A stretch of 24,439 nt of DNA from JAMOBE01 sp039908285 (GTDB lineage Bacteria > Pseudomonadota > Alphaproteobacteria > Rhodospirillales > Rhodospirillaceae). The first letter of the stretch is position 1. Every line of letters begins with the position of its first letter. The stretch is from positions 1-24,439 of the forward strand of contig JAMOBE010000055.1 in the NCBI GenBank assembly GCA_039908285.1, written 5' to 3'. The notes under the pieces were generated by a model. That model was not told where the DNA came from, did no database searches, and worked only from the letters and a program-made list of their open reading frames with translations. This document shows positions 13,919 to 22,841 of the stretch, in pieces. The position numbers and the translations under genes were made by a program.

Positions 13919-16129
13919 ATGAACCACCAAGCCATCGACGGCGCCGTTCTGGCCATCGTCAATTCCGATCACTCGGACCCGTTCTCGATTCTCGGCCTTC
14001 ACCGCCTCGGACCCGATGGGGGCAAGGTCATCCGGGCCTTCCTTCCGCACACCCTGCGCGTCGAGGTGATCGACTACGAGACCGGAGCCGTACTTGGCGA
14101 AATGGAGCGCATCCACCAGGACGGCTTCTACGCGTCCGAGTTTCCCGACCGCAAGGAGCGGTTCCGCTACCGGTTCCGCCTCCATTTCTGGGGAGGCGGC
14201 TCAACCGATGTGGAGGATGTCTACCGCTTCCCGCCGGTCCTCGGTGAGATGGATCAGTATCTGCTGGCCGAAGGCACCCACCTGCGCAGCTATGAGAAGC
14301 TCGGCGCCCACCCGGCGATGTTCGACGGCGTGCCGGGCGTCACCTTCGCGGTGTGGGCGCCCAATGCCCGCCGCGTCAGCGTGGTCGGCGACTTCAACGA
14401 GTGGGATGGCCGCCGCAACCCCATGCGGGTGCACCATAGCTGCGGCGTCTGGGAGATGTTCATCCCCAACGTCGGAGTTGGCACCAACTACAAATACGAG
14501 ATTCGCGGCCGTCACGGCAACCTTTTGCCGCTGAAGGCCGACCCCTACGCCTTCATGGCCGAGACCCCGCCGCGCACGGCCTCCCGGGTGTACGATCTGA
14601 ACAATTACGAGTGGAAAGACGGCGACTGGATGCGCGATCGCGCCGCCACGGCCAACCGCAACGCCCCGATTTCCATCTACGAGGTGCACCTGGGATCGTG
14701 GCGTCGCAACCCGGATCAGGGCATGCGCTCGCTGAGCTATCGCGAGCTGGCCGATGAGCTGGTCGGCTACGTCCAGGAAATGGGGTTCACCCACGTCGAG
14801 CTGCTGCCGGTCAGCGAGTTTCCGTTCGAGGGCTCGTGGGGCTACCAGCCCATCGCCCTGTTCGCCCCCACCAGCCGTCTCGGTGAGCCCAACGAGTTCC
14901 GCTACCTGGTCGACCGCTTTCACCAGGCGGGCATCGGCGTGATCCTCGACTGGGTGGCCGGTCACTTCCCCGAGGACCCGCATGGTCTCGGCTATTTCGA
15001 CGGCACGCACCTTTACGAGCACTCCGACCCGCGCCAGGGACGGCATGGCGACTGGGGCACGCTGGTCTACAACTACAGCCGCGCCGAGGTGGCCAACTTC
15101 CTCCTGTCCAACGCCCTGTTCTGGATGGAGCAGTTCCACATCGACGGCCTGCGCGTGGACGCGGTGGCCTCCATGATCTACCTCGACTACAGCCGTGAGC
15201 CGGGCGAGTGGATCCCCAACGAATACGGCGGCAAGGAAAACCTGGGCGCCCTGGCCTTCCTGCGGCGCATGAACGAGATGGTCTATGCCCAGCACTCCGG
15301 CGTCTTCACCGTCGCCGAGGAGTCCACGGCGTGGCCGATGGTGTCGCGCCCGACCTATCTTGGTGGTCTCGGCTTCGGCTTCAAGTGGAACATGGGCTGG
15401 ATGCATGACACGCTGAGGTACATTTCCAAGGAACCGATCCACCGCCGCTTCCACCACGATAACCTGACCTTCGGTCTGCTCTATGCGTTCCACGAAAACT
15501 TCATGCTGCCCATTTCCCACGACGAGGTGGTGCATGGAAAGGGGTCGCTTCTCGGCCGGATGCCGGGTGACGAGTGGCAGCGCTTCGCCAATCTGCGTCT
15601 CTATTTCACCTTCATGTTCACCCAGCCCGGCAAGAAGCTCCTGTTCATGGGCTGCGAGTTCGGCCAGTCCTGGGAGTGGAATCACGACGGCAGCCTGGAA
15701 TGGTCGCTGTTGCAGTTCCCGATCCACAAGGGGGCGCAGCTCGCCCTGCGGGATCTCAACCGGCTTTACCGGGCGGTCCCGGCCCTGCACGAGAAGGACT
15801 GCGAGGGCGACGGATTCATGTGGATCGACTGCCACGACCACGACCAGAGCACCCTCTCCTACCTGCGCCACAGCTCCGACCCCGAGGACATCGCCGTCGT
15901 CATCTGCAACTTCACGCCGCTGGTGCGCGAGAACTACCGGATCGGCGTGCCGAAGCCCGGCCTCTATGCCGAGGTCTTCAACTCCGATGCCGGGATCTAT
16001 GGCGGCAGCAACGTGGGCAACGCCGGCATGGTGATGGCCGACGAGCACGCCATGCACAATCAGCCGTATTCGGTGTCGCTGACGCTGCCTCCGCTGGGGG
16101 GTGTCATCCTGCGGCCTGTAAGGCAGTAG
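13919..16129 (+). CDS. glgB: 1,4-alpha-glucan branching enzyme GlgB (GH13)
   Basis: This enzyme transfers a cut alpha-1,4 chain to an O6 position, making the alpha-1,6 branches of glycogen. It has 736 residues, standard for long-type GlgB. The N1 domain (with DPFSILGLHR) is followed by a CBM48 module (VTFAVWAPNARRVSVVGDFNEWDG, about 140-230), the GH13 barrel and a C-terminal beta domain. Region I DWVAGHFP is at D344; the nucleophile is D414 in DGLRVDAVASM, the acid/base is E467 in VAEESTAW, and the third acid is D535 in SHDEVVHGKGS. All are offset by +9 from my recollection of the E. coli numbering. The ATG at 13919 is chosen; the frame is open upstream without domain content. glgX starts 12 nt after its stop, indicating an operon. 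Confidence 0.97.
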   Translation: MNHQAIDGAVLAIVNSDHSDPFSILGLHRLGPDGGKVIRAFLPHTLRVEVIDYETGAVLGEMERIHQDGFYASEFPDRKERFRYRFRLHFWGGGSTDVEDVYRFPPVLGEMDQYLLAEGTHLRSYEKLGAHPAMFDGVPGVTFAVWAPNARRVSVVGDFNEWDGRRNPMRVHHSCGVWEMFIPNVGVGTNYKYEIRGRHGNLLPLKADPYAFMAETPPRTASRVYDLNNYEWKDGDWMRDRAATANRNAPISIYEVHLGSWRRNPDQGMRSLSYRELADELVGYVQEMGFTHVELLPVSEFPFEGSWGYQPIALFAPTSRLGEPNEFRYLVDRFHQAGIGVILDWVAGHFPEDPHGLGYFDGTHLYEHSDPRQGRHGDWGTLVYNYSRAEVANFLLSNALFWMEQFHIDGLRVDAVASMIYLDYSREPGEWIPNEYGGKENLGALAFLRRMNEMVYAQHSGVFTVAEESTAWPMVSRPTYLGGLGFGFKWNMGWMHDTLRYISKEPIHRRFHHDNLTFGLLYAFHENFMLPISHDEVVHGKGSLLGRMPGDEWQRFANLRLYFTFMFTQPGKKLLFMGCEFGQSWEWNHDGSLEWSLLQFPIHKGAQLALRDLNRLYRAVPALHEKDCEGDGFMWIDCHDHDQSTLSYLRHSSDPEDIAVVICNFTPLVRENYRIGVPKPGLYAEVFNSDAGIYGGSNVGNAGMVMADEHAMHNQPYSVSLTLPPLGGVILRPVRQ

Positions 16130-16141
16130 GGGACCTGAGGT

Positions 16142-18454
16142 ATGACGAAAGGTCTGGGCTGGGCGATTTCGCCCGGCGTTCCGTACCCGTTGGGAGCAAC
16201 GTGGGACGGTCGTGGTGTCAATTTCGCCCTGTTCTCGGCGCATGCCGAGAAGGTGGAGCTGTGCCTGTTCGATTCCCACGGCCGCCACGAGGAGGCGCGG
16301 ATCGCCCTGCCCGAGTACACGGACCAGGTCTGGCACGGGTACCTGCCCGATGCCCGGCCGGGCCAGCTCTACGGCTATCGCGTCCACGGTCCCTATGAGC
16401 CGAAGCTCGGGCATCGGTTCAACGGCAACAAGCTGCTGATCGATCCCTATGCCCGGGCGATCTCCGGCAGCATCCACTGGCACAGTTCCCATTTCGGCTA
16501 TCGCACCGACAGCATCCGTCAGGACCTGTCGTTCGATCGCCGTGACAATGCGCGCTACATGGCGAAGTGCGTCGTGGCACCGCCGGTGTTTCCCTGGCAC
16601 GACGACCACCGGCCGGACGTGCCGTGGTCGGACGCCATCGTCTACGAGGCCCACGTCGCCGGCATGACGGCGCTGCATCCGGCCTTGACCGAGGCGCAAC
16701 GGGGGAAGTTCACCGGTCTGGCGTCGGAGCCCATCCTGCGCTACCTGCAGGACCTTGGCGTCAACGCCATCGAACTGCTGCCGGTCTACCCCTTCCTGAA
16801 TGAGCAGCACCTGGTGGAGCGGGGGCTTTCCAACTACTGGGGCTACAACCCTTACAACTTCTTCGCTCCCCATCCGCCCTACCTGAGCGACAACTCGATC
16901 GACGATTTCAAGCTGATGGTTCGCCGCTTCCACGAGGCGGGAATCCTGGTCATCCTCGACGTCGTCTACAATCACACGGCGGAGGGCAACCACCTTGGTC
17001 CCACCCTGTCGCTCAAGGGCATCGACAACGCGAGCTACTACATCCAGGTGCCGGGCAACCCGCGCTATTACCTGGACCACACCGGCTGCGGCAACACCCT
17101 GAACCTCACCCATCCGCGGGTGCTTCAGATGGTGACCGACTCCCTGCGCTACTGGGTGCAGGAGATGCACGTGGACGGGTTCCGCTTCGACCTGGCGCTG
17201 TCCCTGGCGCGGACGCCGACCGGGTATCATGCGGACTCGGCCTTCCTCGCCGCCATCCGTCAGGACCCCGTGCTGTCCAACGTCAAGCTCATCTCCGAGC
17301 CATGGGATCTCGGGCTCGGCGGCTATCAGCTCGGCGGCTTTCCTCCGGGCTGGTCGGAGTGGAACGACCGCTATCGCAACGCGGTGCGCAGCTTCTGGCG
17401 CGGCGACCACAAGATGGTGCCGGAAATGGCCACCCGCCTGACCGGGTCGAGCGACCTGTTCGATCACGACGGCCGGCGGCCCCAGGCCAGCCTCAACTTC
17501 ATCAACGCCCACGACGGGTTCACCCTGCACGATCTCGTCAGCTACAACCACAAGCACAACGAGGCCAACCAGGAAGGCAACCGCGACGGCACGGACAACA
17601 ATCTGAGCTGGAACTGCGGTGCCGAGGGAGCCACCACCAGCCCGGACATCCTGGCGCTGCGCGAACAGCAGAAGCGCAACATGATGGCGACCCTGCTGCT
17701 GTCGCAGGGGGTGCCGATGTTCGTCGCCGGCGACGAGCGCGGCCGCAGCCAGAACGGCAACAACAACGCCTACTGTCAGAACAACGAGATCAACTGGATC
17801 AACTGGTCGTTCGCCACCGAGGAGGACCACCAGTTCTTCGAGTTCGTCAAGATGCTGATCGCCCTGCGCCACGCCCACCCGGTGTTCCGTCGCCAGGGGT
17901 TCTTCCGCGGCGCGATCGCGCCCGGCTTTGGCGTCAAGGACGTCTCGTGGCTGTCGCCCGAGGGACGCGAGATGCGAGACGAGGAGTGGCGTCTGCCCTT
18001 CGTCCGCTGCTTCGGCTTCCAGCTCGGCGGCATCGTCGCTTCCGGCTCCCCGGGCAGCAGCACCATCCCCCAGGATGATCGCTTCATCGCCCTTCTCAAT
18101 GCCCACGATGGTTCGATCGACTTCCGGCTGCCGCCGTCGTCGCACGGCATGCGCTGGAGCCGCCTGTTCGATACGGCGCGCCCCGACGCCGGGTCCGGTG
18201 ACGCCGCCTTCATGGCCGCCGAGGTTTATCCCCTCGAGGGTCGGTCGTTCGTCCTGCTGATCGGCGATCGTCGCAAGGGCGGGGGGACCACCCGCGTTCT
18301 GCGCCGCGCCACCGACACCACCCAGGCGCCGGTTCGTCCCGCCGCCAAGAGAAAAGCAACGGCAGCCGTCGCGCCGCGCGCCAGGCTCCGCGCCAAGATC
18401 AAAAACAAACCCCACATCAAGAGGACTCGTCCATGGACCAAACCGAAGCCCTGA
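16142..18454 (+). CDS. glgX: Glycogen debranching enzyme GlgX (GH13) with basic tail
   Basis: This enzyme hydrolyses alpha-1,6 branches of limit dextrin in the cytoplasm. It has 770 residues, longer than the roughly 660-700 usual for GlgX. A CBM48-like N-domain (GVNFALFSAHAEKVELCLFD) is followed by the GH13 barrel with DVVYNHTAEG, the nucleophile D350 in VDGFRFDLA, the acid/base E386 in ISEPWDLG and D458 in NAHDGFTLHD. The catalytic and beta domains end near residue 709. From 710 to 770 is a tail with 21 Lys/Arg and one acidic residue, not part of the enzyme fold. The last 22 nt overlap the malQ start, so the malQ ribosome-binding site lies inside the tail. The ATG at 16142 follows glgB closely. 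Confidence 0.96.
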   Translation: MTKGLGWAISPGVPYPLGATWDGRGVNFALFSAHAEKVELCLFDSHGRHEEARIALPEYTDQVWHGYLPDARPGQLYGYRVHGPYEPKLGHRFNGNKLLIDPYARAISGSIHWHSSHFGYRTDSIRQDLSFDRRDNARYMAKCVVAPPVFPWHDDHRPDVPWSDAIVYEAHVAGMTALHPALTEAQRGKFTGLASEPILRYLQDLGVNAIELLPVYPFLNEQHLVERGLSNYWGYNPYNFFAPHPPYLSDNSIDDFKLMVRRFHEAGILVILDVVYNHTAEGNHLGPTLSLKGIDNASYYIQVPGNPRYYLDHTGCGNTLNLTHPRVLQMVTDSLRYWVQEMHVDGFRFDLALSLARTPTGYHADSAFLAAIRQDPVLSNVKLISEPWDLGLGGYQLGGFPPGWSEWNDRYRNAVRSFWRGDHKMVPEMATRLTGSSDLFDHDGRRPQASLNFINAHDGFTLHDLVSYNHKHNEANQEGNRDGTDNNLSWNCGAEGATTSPDILALREQQKRNMMATLLLSQGVPMFVAGDERGRSQNGNNNAYCQNNEINWINWSFATEEDHQFFEFVKMLIALRHAHPVFRRQGFFRGAIAPGFGVKDVSWLSPEGREMRDEEWRLPFVRCFGFQLGGIVASGSPGSSTIPQDDRFIALLNAHDGSIDFRLPPSSHGMRWSRLFDTARPDAGSGDAAFMAAEVYPLEGRSFVLLIGDRRKGGGTTRVLRRATDTTQAPVRPAAKRKATAAVAPRARLRAKIKNKPHIKRTRPWTKPKP

Positions 18455-20640
18455 GCCGGCTCGCGGATCTCGTCGGTATCGAACCCGTCTTCTGGGACAT
18501 CTTCGGAAAGCGCAACGAAGCCAGTCTTGAGACCAAGCAGGCCCTCATGACCGGCATGGGTCTGAGGATCGAGACCGAGGCGGCCGTCGACGAGCGGCTC
18601 AAGGCGTTCGAGGAGCGGACGTGGCTGCGCCGCCTGCCGCCGGTGACGGTGCTCCGCCGCGGCCGGCCGCTGGAGGTGACGCTGGCCCTGCCGGCGGAGG
18701 CCGCCGCCGGGTCCGTGGCGTGGTCGGTCGTGACCGAAAGCGGCACCACCGTCGAGGGCGTGGCCGCACCCGGCACGCTGCCGGTGGAGCAGAGCCGCGA
18801 GGTGGGCGGGCGCCTGGTCCATCGCGTCCGCCTGCCCCTGCCCGACCACCTCCCCGACGGCTACCACACCCTGCGCCTCGCCGAGGGCGGTCCTGAAGGC
18901 AAGTCGGAAGAACGGGGCATGCTGATCATCGCCCCGGCGCGCTGCTATCTCCCCGACTGGTTCGACGGTGGCGAGCGGCGCTGGGGGGTCGCCTGCCACG
19001 TCTATTCCTTGCGTTCTGGCACCGACTGGGGCATGGGAGACTTTTCCAGCCTGGGGGCGCTGGCCGGTTCCCTCCAGGGGCTGGGGGTGGCGTCGGTGGG
19101 CGTCAACCCGCTGCACGCGCTGTTTCCCCACAATCCGCTGCACGCCAGTCCCTATTCGCCGTCGAGCCGGCTGTTCCTGAACCCGCTGTACATCGACGTC
19201 ACCGCGATTCCGGAGTTCGCCGAGTGCGACAAGGCGCAAAAGCGCGTCGCCACCGTCAAGTTCAAGAAGCGTCTCGACAAGGCCCGCGACTCGGCCATGG
19301 TCGACTACCCGGCCGTGGCGGCGCTGAAGTCGGAGGTGCTGGAGCTGCTCCACGCCTGGTTCGAGGCCAAGCATCCGGCCGGAGCAAAAGCGTCTCCCCG
19401 CCGCCAGTCCTATGAGCGCTTCGTCACCACCCACGGTGATCCCCTGGTCCGCTTTGCGGTGTACCAGGCACTGACCGATGCCCACGAGGGTCGCACCTGG
19501 CGTGCCTGGCCCCGGGAGCTTCAGCACCACGACAGCCCCGAGGTGGCCGCGTTCGCCCAGGCCAATGCCTCACGCGTGTCCTATCACCTCTACCTTCAGT
19601 GGGAGGCCGACCGCCAGCTTGGAGAGGCCGCCGCCGCCTGCACCGCCAACGGCATGGGCCTTGGCCTCTACCGCGACCTGGCCGTCGGCGTCGATCCGCA
19701 GGGAGCGGACGTGTGGTGCAATCAGGCCGCCTTCGCCGCCGCCCACGTCGGCGCCCCCCCCGACCAGTTCAACGCCAAGGGCCAGGACTGGGGCACGCCG
19801 CCGTTCAATCCGGTCCGCCTCCAGGAGACCGCCTACGCCGATTTCATCGCCGTGCTGCGCGCCAACATGCGCCACGCCGGGGCCTTGCGCATCGACCACG
19901 TGATGGCGTTGAAGCATCTGTTCTGGATTCCCTTCAACACCGACCCGCTGCATGGGGCCTATGTGGTCTACCCCTTCGACGACCTTCTGGGGATCGTCGC
20001 CCTGGAGAGCAGCCGCAATCGCTGCATGGTCATCGGCGAGGATCTGGGCACGGTTCCCGACGGCTTCCGCGAGCGCATGACCGCCGAGGCCATTCTCTCC
20101 TATCGGGTGCTGTTCTTCGAGCGCTACCCCGACGGCCTGTTCTTCCGCCCCGGCATCTATCCGCCGCGGGCGCTGGCCACCGCCTCGACCCACGATCTGC
20201 CGACCATCGCCGGCCACTGGATGGCGGCCGACGTGGCGCTGAAGCTGGAACTCGGCCTGGTCTCCGAGGATCAGCCGGAGCGTGTCCTGATCGAGCAGCG
20301 CATCAAGGACCGGGGGCTCCTGGCGGCAGCGCTGGTGGACCAGGGACTGATCCCCGACACCTTCCCGGCGGGCCCCGACCTTACCGATGAGGCGATGAAG
20401 CAGCTCATCCTGGCCGTCCACCGGTTCCTGGCCCGGGGCACGTCCCAGTTCATGCTGGTCAACCTCGACGATCTCCTGATGGAAATCCGTCAGCTCAATC
20501 TGCCGGGGACGGTCGACGAATACCCGAACTGGAAGCGCAAGCTGTCGATCCCGGTGGAGGAGTTCGCCGCCAATGCCTATCTGCGCGAAAGCGCCGTGAC
20601 CATCGACGCCGACCGCCGGGCCCTCCCCGCGCCGCCGTGA
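18433..20640 (+). CDS. malQ: 4-alpha-glucanotransferase MalQ (amylomaltase, GH77)
   Basis: This cytoplasmic enzyme moves alpha-1,4-glucan segments between acceptors, releasing glucose and rebuilding longer chains from debranching products. It has 735 residues with an N-terminal extension (about 1-165) like that of enterobacterial MalQ. This is followed by the GH77 barrel that opens with WGVACHVYSLRSGTDWGMGDF. Catalytic residues are D488 in LRIDHVMALKHLFWIP, E536 in VIGEDLGTVP and D588 in STHDLPTIAGHW. The ATG at 18433 has GAGGA about 7 nt upstream, inside the glgX 3' end (22-nt overlap), so translation is probably coupled. GlgX products are natural MalQ substrates, which explains the order. 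A hairpin follows the stop codon. Confidence 0.96.
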   Translation: MDQTEALSRLADLVGIEPVFWDIFGKRNEASLETKQALMTGMGLRIETEAAVDERLKAFEERTWLRRLPPVTVLRRGRPLEVTLALPAEAAAGSVAWSVVTESGTTVEGVAAPGTLPVEQSREVGGRLVHRVRLPLPDHLPDGYHTLRLAEGGPEGKSEERGMLIIAPARCYLPDWFDGGERRWGVACHVYSLRSGTDWGMGDFSSLGALAGSLQGLGVASVGVNPLHALFPHNPLHASPYSPSSRLFLNPLYIDVTAIPEFAECDKAQKRVATVKFKKRLDKARDSAMVDYPAVAALKSEVLELLHAWFEAKHPAGAKASPRRQSYERFVTTHGDPLVRFAVYQALTDAHEGRTWRAWPRELQHHDSPEVAAFAQANASRVSYHLYLQWEADRQLGEAAAACTANGMGLGLYRDLAVGVDPQGADVWCNQAAFAAAHVGAPPDQFNAKGQDWGTPPFNPVRLQETAYADFIAVLRANMRHAGALRIDHVMALKHLFWIPFNTDPLHGAYVVYPFDDLLGIVALESSRNRCMVIGEDLGTVPDGFRERMTAEAILSYRVLFFERYPDGLFFRPGIYPPRALATASTHDLPTIAGHWMAADVALKLELGLVSEDQPERVLIEQRIKDRGLLAAALVDQGLIPDTFPAGPDLTDEAMKQLILAVHRFLARGTSQFMLVNLDDLLMEIRQLNLPGTVDEYPNWKRKLSIPVEEFAANAYLRESAVTIDADRRALPAPP

Positions 20641-20649
20641 TGGCACACA

Positions 20650-20681
20650 AAGCCCCCCCCCCCCATCGAGGGGGAGGGCTT
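20650..20681 (+). terminator. Candidate terminator of the glg operon with a 12-C run
   Basis: AAGCCC followed by a C-run (20650-20664) pairs with GGGGGAGGGCTT (20670-20681), with one mismatch. This makes a strong GC stem directly after the malQ stop codon, and TAAGTTT follows. The T-tract is short, so efficiency is uncertain. The left arm includes twelve consecutive C (20653-20664), a length prone to slippage or sequencing error. Confidence 0.6.
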
Positions 20682-20819
20682 AAGTTTGCTGGAATCTTTG
20701 CTGCGGCTCACTCTTTCACCCGATTGCCCTGTGCTCCTCCTCGCGGATACTCGCACTGCTGCTTCGATGGTGGTAGGCTGTCACCTTGATGTGGGCGGAC
20801 TTCCGGGAGCACTCCGACA

Positions 20820-22763
20820 ATGTGGTGGAGAGTGGCGTTTCTCGTGGCGGCGGCCGCCGCCGGGTGGGTGGAGCCGGCCGGGGCGGTGACCTGCCGCACA
20901 TCCGCCGACGTGACCTATGAGTCGCGGAGTGGCACCTGCAATTTCGGCGAGACGCAGGTGTTCGAGGCACCGGCCGTGACGAGGGGGGCCGAGGGTCCGC
21001 CGCCCGCCGGCCCGGGCCGCGATATCACCGTCGCCCAGTCGCCGGGCGAGCGGCGGGTGGCGCTGGTGATCGGCAATGCCACCTACGCCAGCTCGCCCCT
21101 CGCCAACCCGGTCAACGACGCCCGGGCCATGACCAAGGTGCTGCGCAGCCAGGGCTTCGAGGTGATCGTGCGGGAGAACGCCACCAAGGCGCAGATGGAA
21201 GATGCGGTTGCCACCTTCGGCGAGAAGCTGGGGCCGGGGGTGGTGGGACTGGTGTACTACTCGGGCCACGGCATGCAGGTGGGCGGTCGGAACTTCCTCA
21301 TCCCCGTGGACGCCAACATCACCAGCGAGCAGACGGTGGCCCTGCGCACCCTGGATGCCGATCGCGTGCTGGAGCAGATGACGGCGGCGCAGACGCGGGT
21401 GAACGTGGTGATCCTGGATGCCTGCCGCAACAACCCCTTCGAGCGCCGCTTCCGCGCCGTGGGTGGGGGGCTGGCACAGATGAACGCGCCGCGCGGGACC
21501 ATCGTTGCCTATGCCACGGCACCGGGAAAGGTGGCCAGCGACGGCGCCGGCAGCAATGGCCTTTATACCAGCGAGCTGCTGAAGGCGATGTCCGTGCCGG
21601 GCATGAAGGTGGAGGAGGTGTTCAAACAGGTGCGCGTCGCCGTGGCACAGGCATCCAGCGACGCGCAAATCCCCTGGGAGGCGTCGTCGCTGACCGGCGA
21701 CTTCTATTTCAAGCCGGGTGGGGGAGCGGGAGCGGGAGGGACAAAGCCCCCGGTGCAGGAGGTCTCCGACTCCGACGAAGCGGGCCAGATTCAGGCGGAA
21801 CTGGCGGCGGCGCGGACGGAGACGGAGCGGCTGAAGCTGGCGGCGGCACGGGCGGAACTGGAACGGTTGAAAGCCGAACAGGAAAACCTGCGCCAGCAGC
21901 AGGTCGCAATGACACTCGGTCCTTCGCCCGGGTTGGCTCCGTCCGGCGGGGGAAGCAGCAGGGCACCGGGCACGGCGTTCCGCGACTGCCCGGACTGCCC
22001 GGAGATGGTGGTGGTGCCCCCGGGCGGCTTTTCCATGGGCTCGAACGACGGTGAAGACGACGAGAAACCACCCCATTGGGTGACGATCGCCCGCGCGTTC
22101 GCCGTCGGCAAGACGGAGGTGACCGTGGGGCAGTGGAGCTCCTTCGTCACCGCAACGGGACATTCGAGCAGCGGTCCCTGCTCCCTGTGGACCGGATCGG
22201 GATCGAAATGGGAGGTGCAGCAGGGAGCGAGCTGGCGCAGTCCGGGGTTCAGTCAGACCGAGCAGGATCCGGTCGTGTGCATCAGCTGGGACGACGCCCA
22301 GGCGTATATCCAATGGCTCAACAATAATGTTCGGTCCTTCGTTCGGGCGAGCGGGTCAGGCCCATACCGTCTGTTGACGGAGTCGGAATGGGAATACGCG
22401 GCGCGGGCAGGATCGATATCGAAATGGTCCTGCGGTGGTGATGAGTCATGCCTCGACGGAGTGGCCTGGTACAACAACAAGAGACGCTCGACCCGCCCGG
22501 TGGCAGGCGGGTCAGCGAATGCCTTCGGCCTTTATGACATGCACGGCAACGCGGCGGAGTGGACCGGGGACTGTTACGGGGCAAGCTACGTTGGTGCGCC
22601 CTCGGACGGAACCTCCAGGACGGGGGCGGACGGTTGCCGATATGCCACACGAGGCGGGGGCTGGGTCAGCCCCTCCTCGAGCCTGCGCTCGTCCTACCAC
22701 AACGGATATACTCCTTCCGCCCAGAGAGATTTTCTGGGATTCCGTCTCGCCAGGACCCTGTGA
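20820..22763 (+). CDS. Secreted caspase-like (C14) protein fused to an FGE/SUMF1-fold domain
   Basis: This is a 647-residue protein. A signal peptide (1-22) is followed by a short Cys-containing segment (C25, C40) and a caspase-fold peptidase C14 domain (about 77-300). That domain carries VALVIGNATYASSPLANPVNDA, catalytic His150 in YYSGHGM and Cys202 in ILDACRNNPF, so the dyad is intact. A Gly linker leads to a Glu/Arg/Ala-rich coiled coil (about 322-362). A formylglycine-generating-enzyme/SUMF1 C-type-lectin fold (about 388-647) then runs from MVVVPPGGFSMGS through LLTESEWEYAARAG and MHGNAAEWTGDCYG to RGGGWVSP...LGFRLAR. Where true FGE has two active-site cysteines after the GG(S/G) turn, this has Ser/Leu, so I infer a binding rather than an oxidase role. 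The start ATG has GGGAG 10 nt upstream. Cleavage target is unknown. Confidence 0.9.
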   Translation: MWWRVAFLVAAAAAGWVEPAGAVTCRTSADVTYESRSGTCNFGETQVFEAPAVTRGAEGPPPAGPGRDITVAQSPGERRVALVIGNATYASSPLANPVNDARAMTKVLRSQGFEVIVRENATKAQMEDAVATFGEKLGPGVVGLVYYSGHGMQVGGRNFLIPVDANITSEQTVALRTLDADRVLEQMTAAQTRVNVVILDACRNNPFERRFRAVGGGLAQMNAPRGTIVAYATAPGKVASDGAGSNGLYTSELLKAMSVPGMKVEEVFKQVRVAVAQASSDAQIPWEASSLTGDFYFKPGGGAGAGGTKPPVQEVSDSDEAGQIQAELAAARTETERLKLAAARAELERLKAEQENLRQQQVAMTLGPSPGLAPSGGGSSRAPGTAFRDCPDCPEMVVVPPGGFSMGSNDGEDDEKPPHWVTIARAFAVGKTEVTVGQWSSFVTATGHSSSGPCSLWTGSGSKWEVQQGASWRSPGFSQTEQDPVVCISWDDAQAYIQWLNNNVRSFVRASGSGPYRLLTESEWEYAARAGSISKWSCGGDESCLDGVAWYNNKRRSTRPVAGGSANAFGLYDMHGNAAEWTGDCYGASYVGAPSDGTSRTGADGCRYATRGGGWVSPSSSLRSSYHNGYTPSAQRDFLGFRLARTL

Positions 22764-22841
22764 TACGAATGATCGATCTTTATCCGGTGGCTCTGTCGCC
22801 CGTTCTATCCATGAGGCGGCGGATATGATAAGGCGGGGGCC

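Noticed and set aside
14201..18415. A 1404-codon open frame on the minus strand, opposite glgB and glgX.
   Set aside because: It is the antisense shadow of two well-supported GH13 genes with GC-rich third positions. The translation is rich in Val/Ala/Arg/Gln/His with no domain, and all catalytic motifs are on the plus strand.
20781..22313. A 510-codon minus-strand frame opposite the caspase-FGE gene.
   Set aside because: It is Arg/His/Gly-rich shadow sequence. The plus strand has a signal peptide and two recognisable domains.
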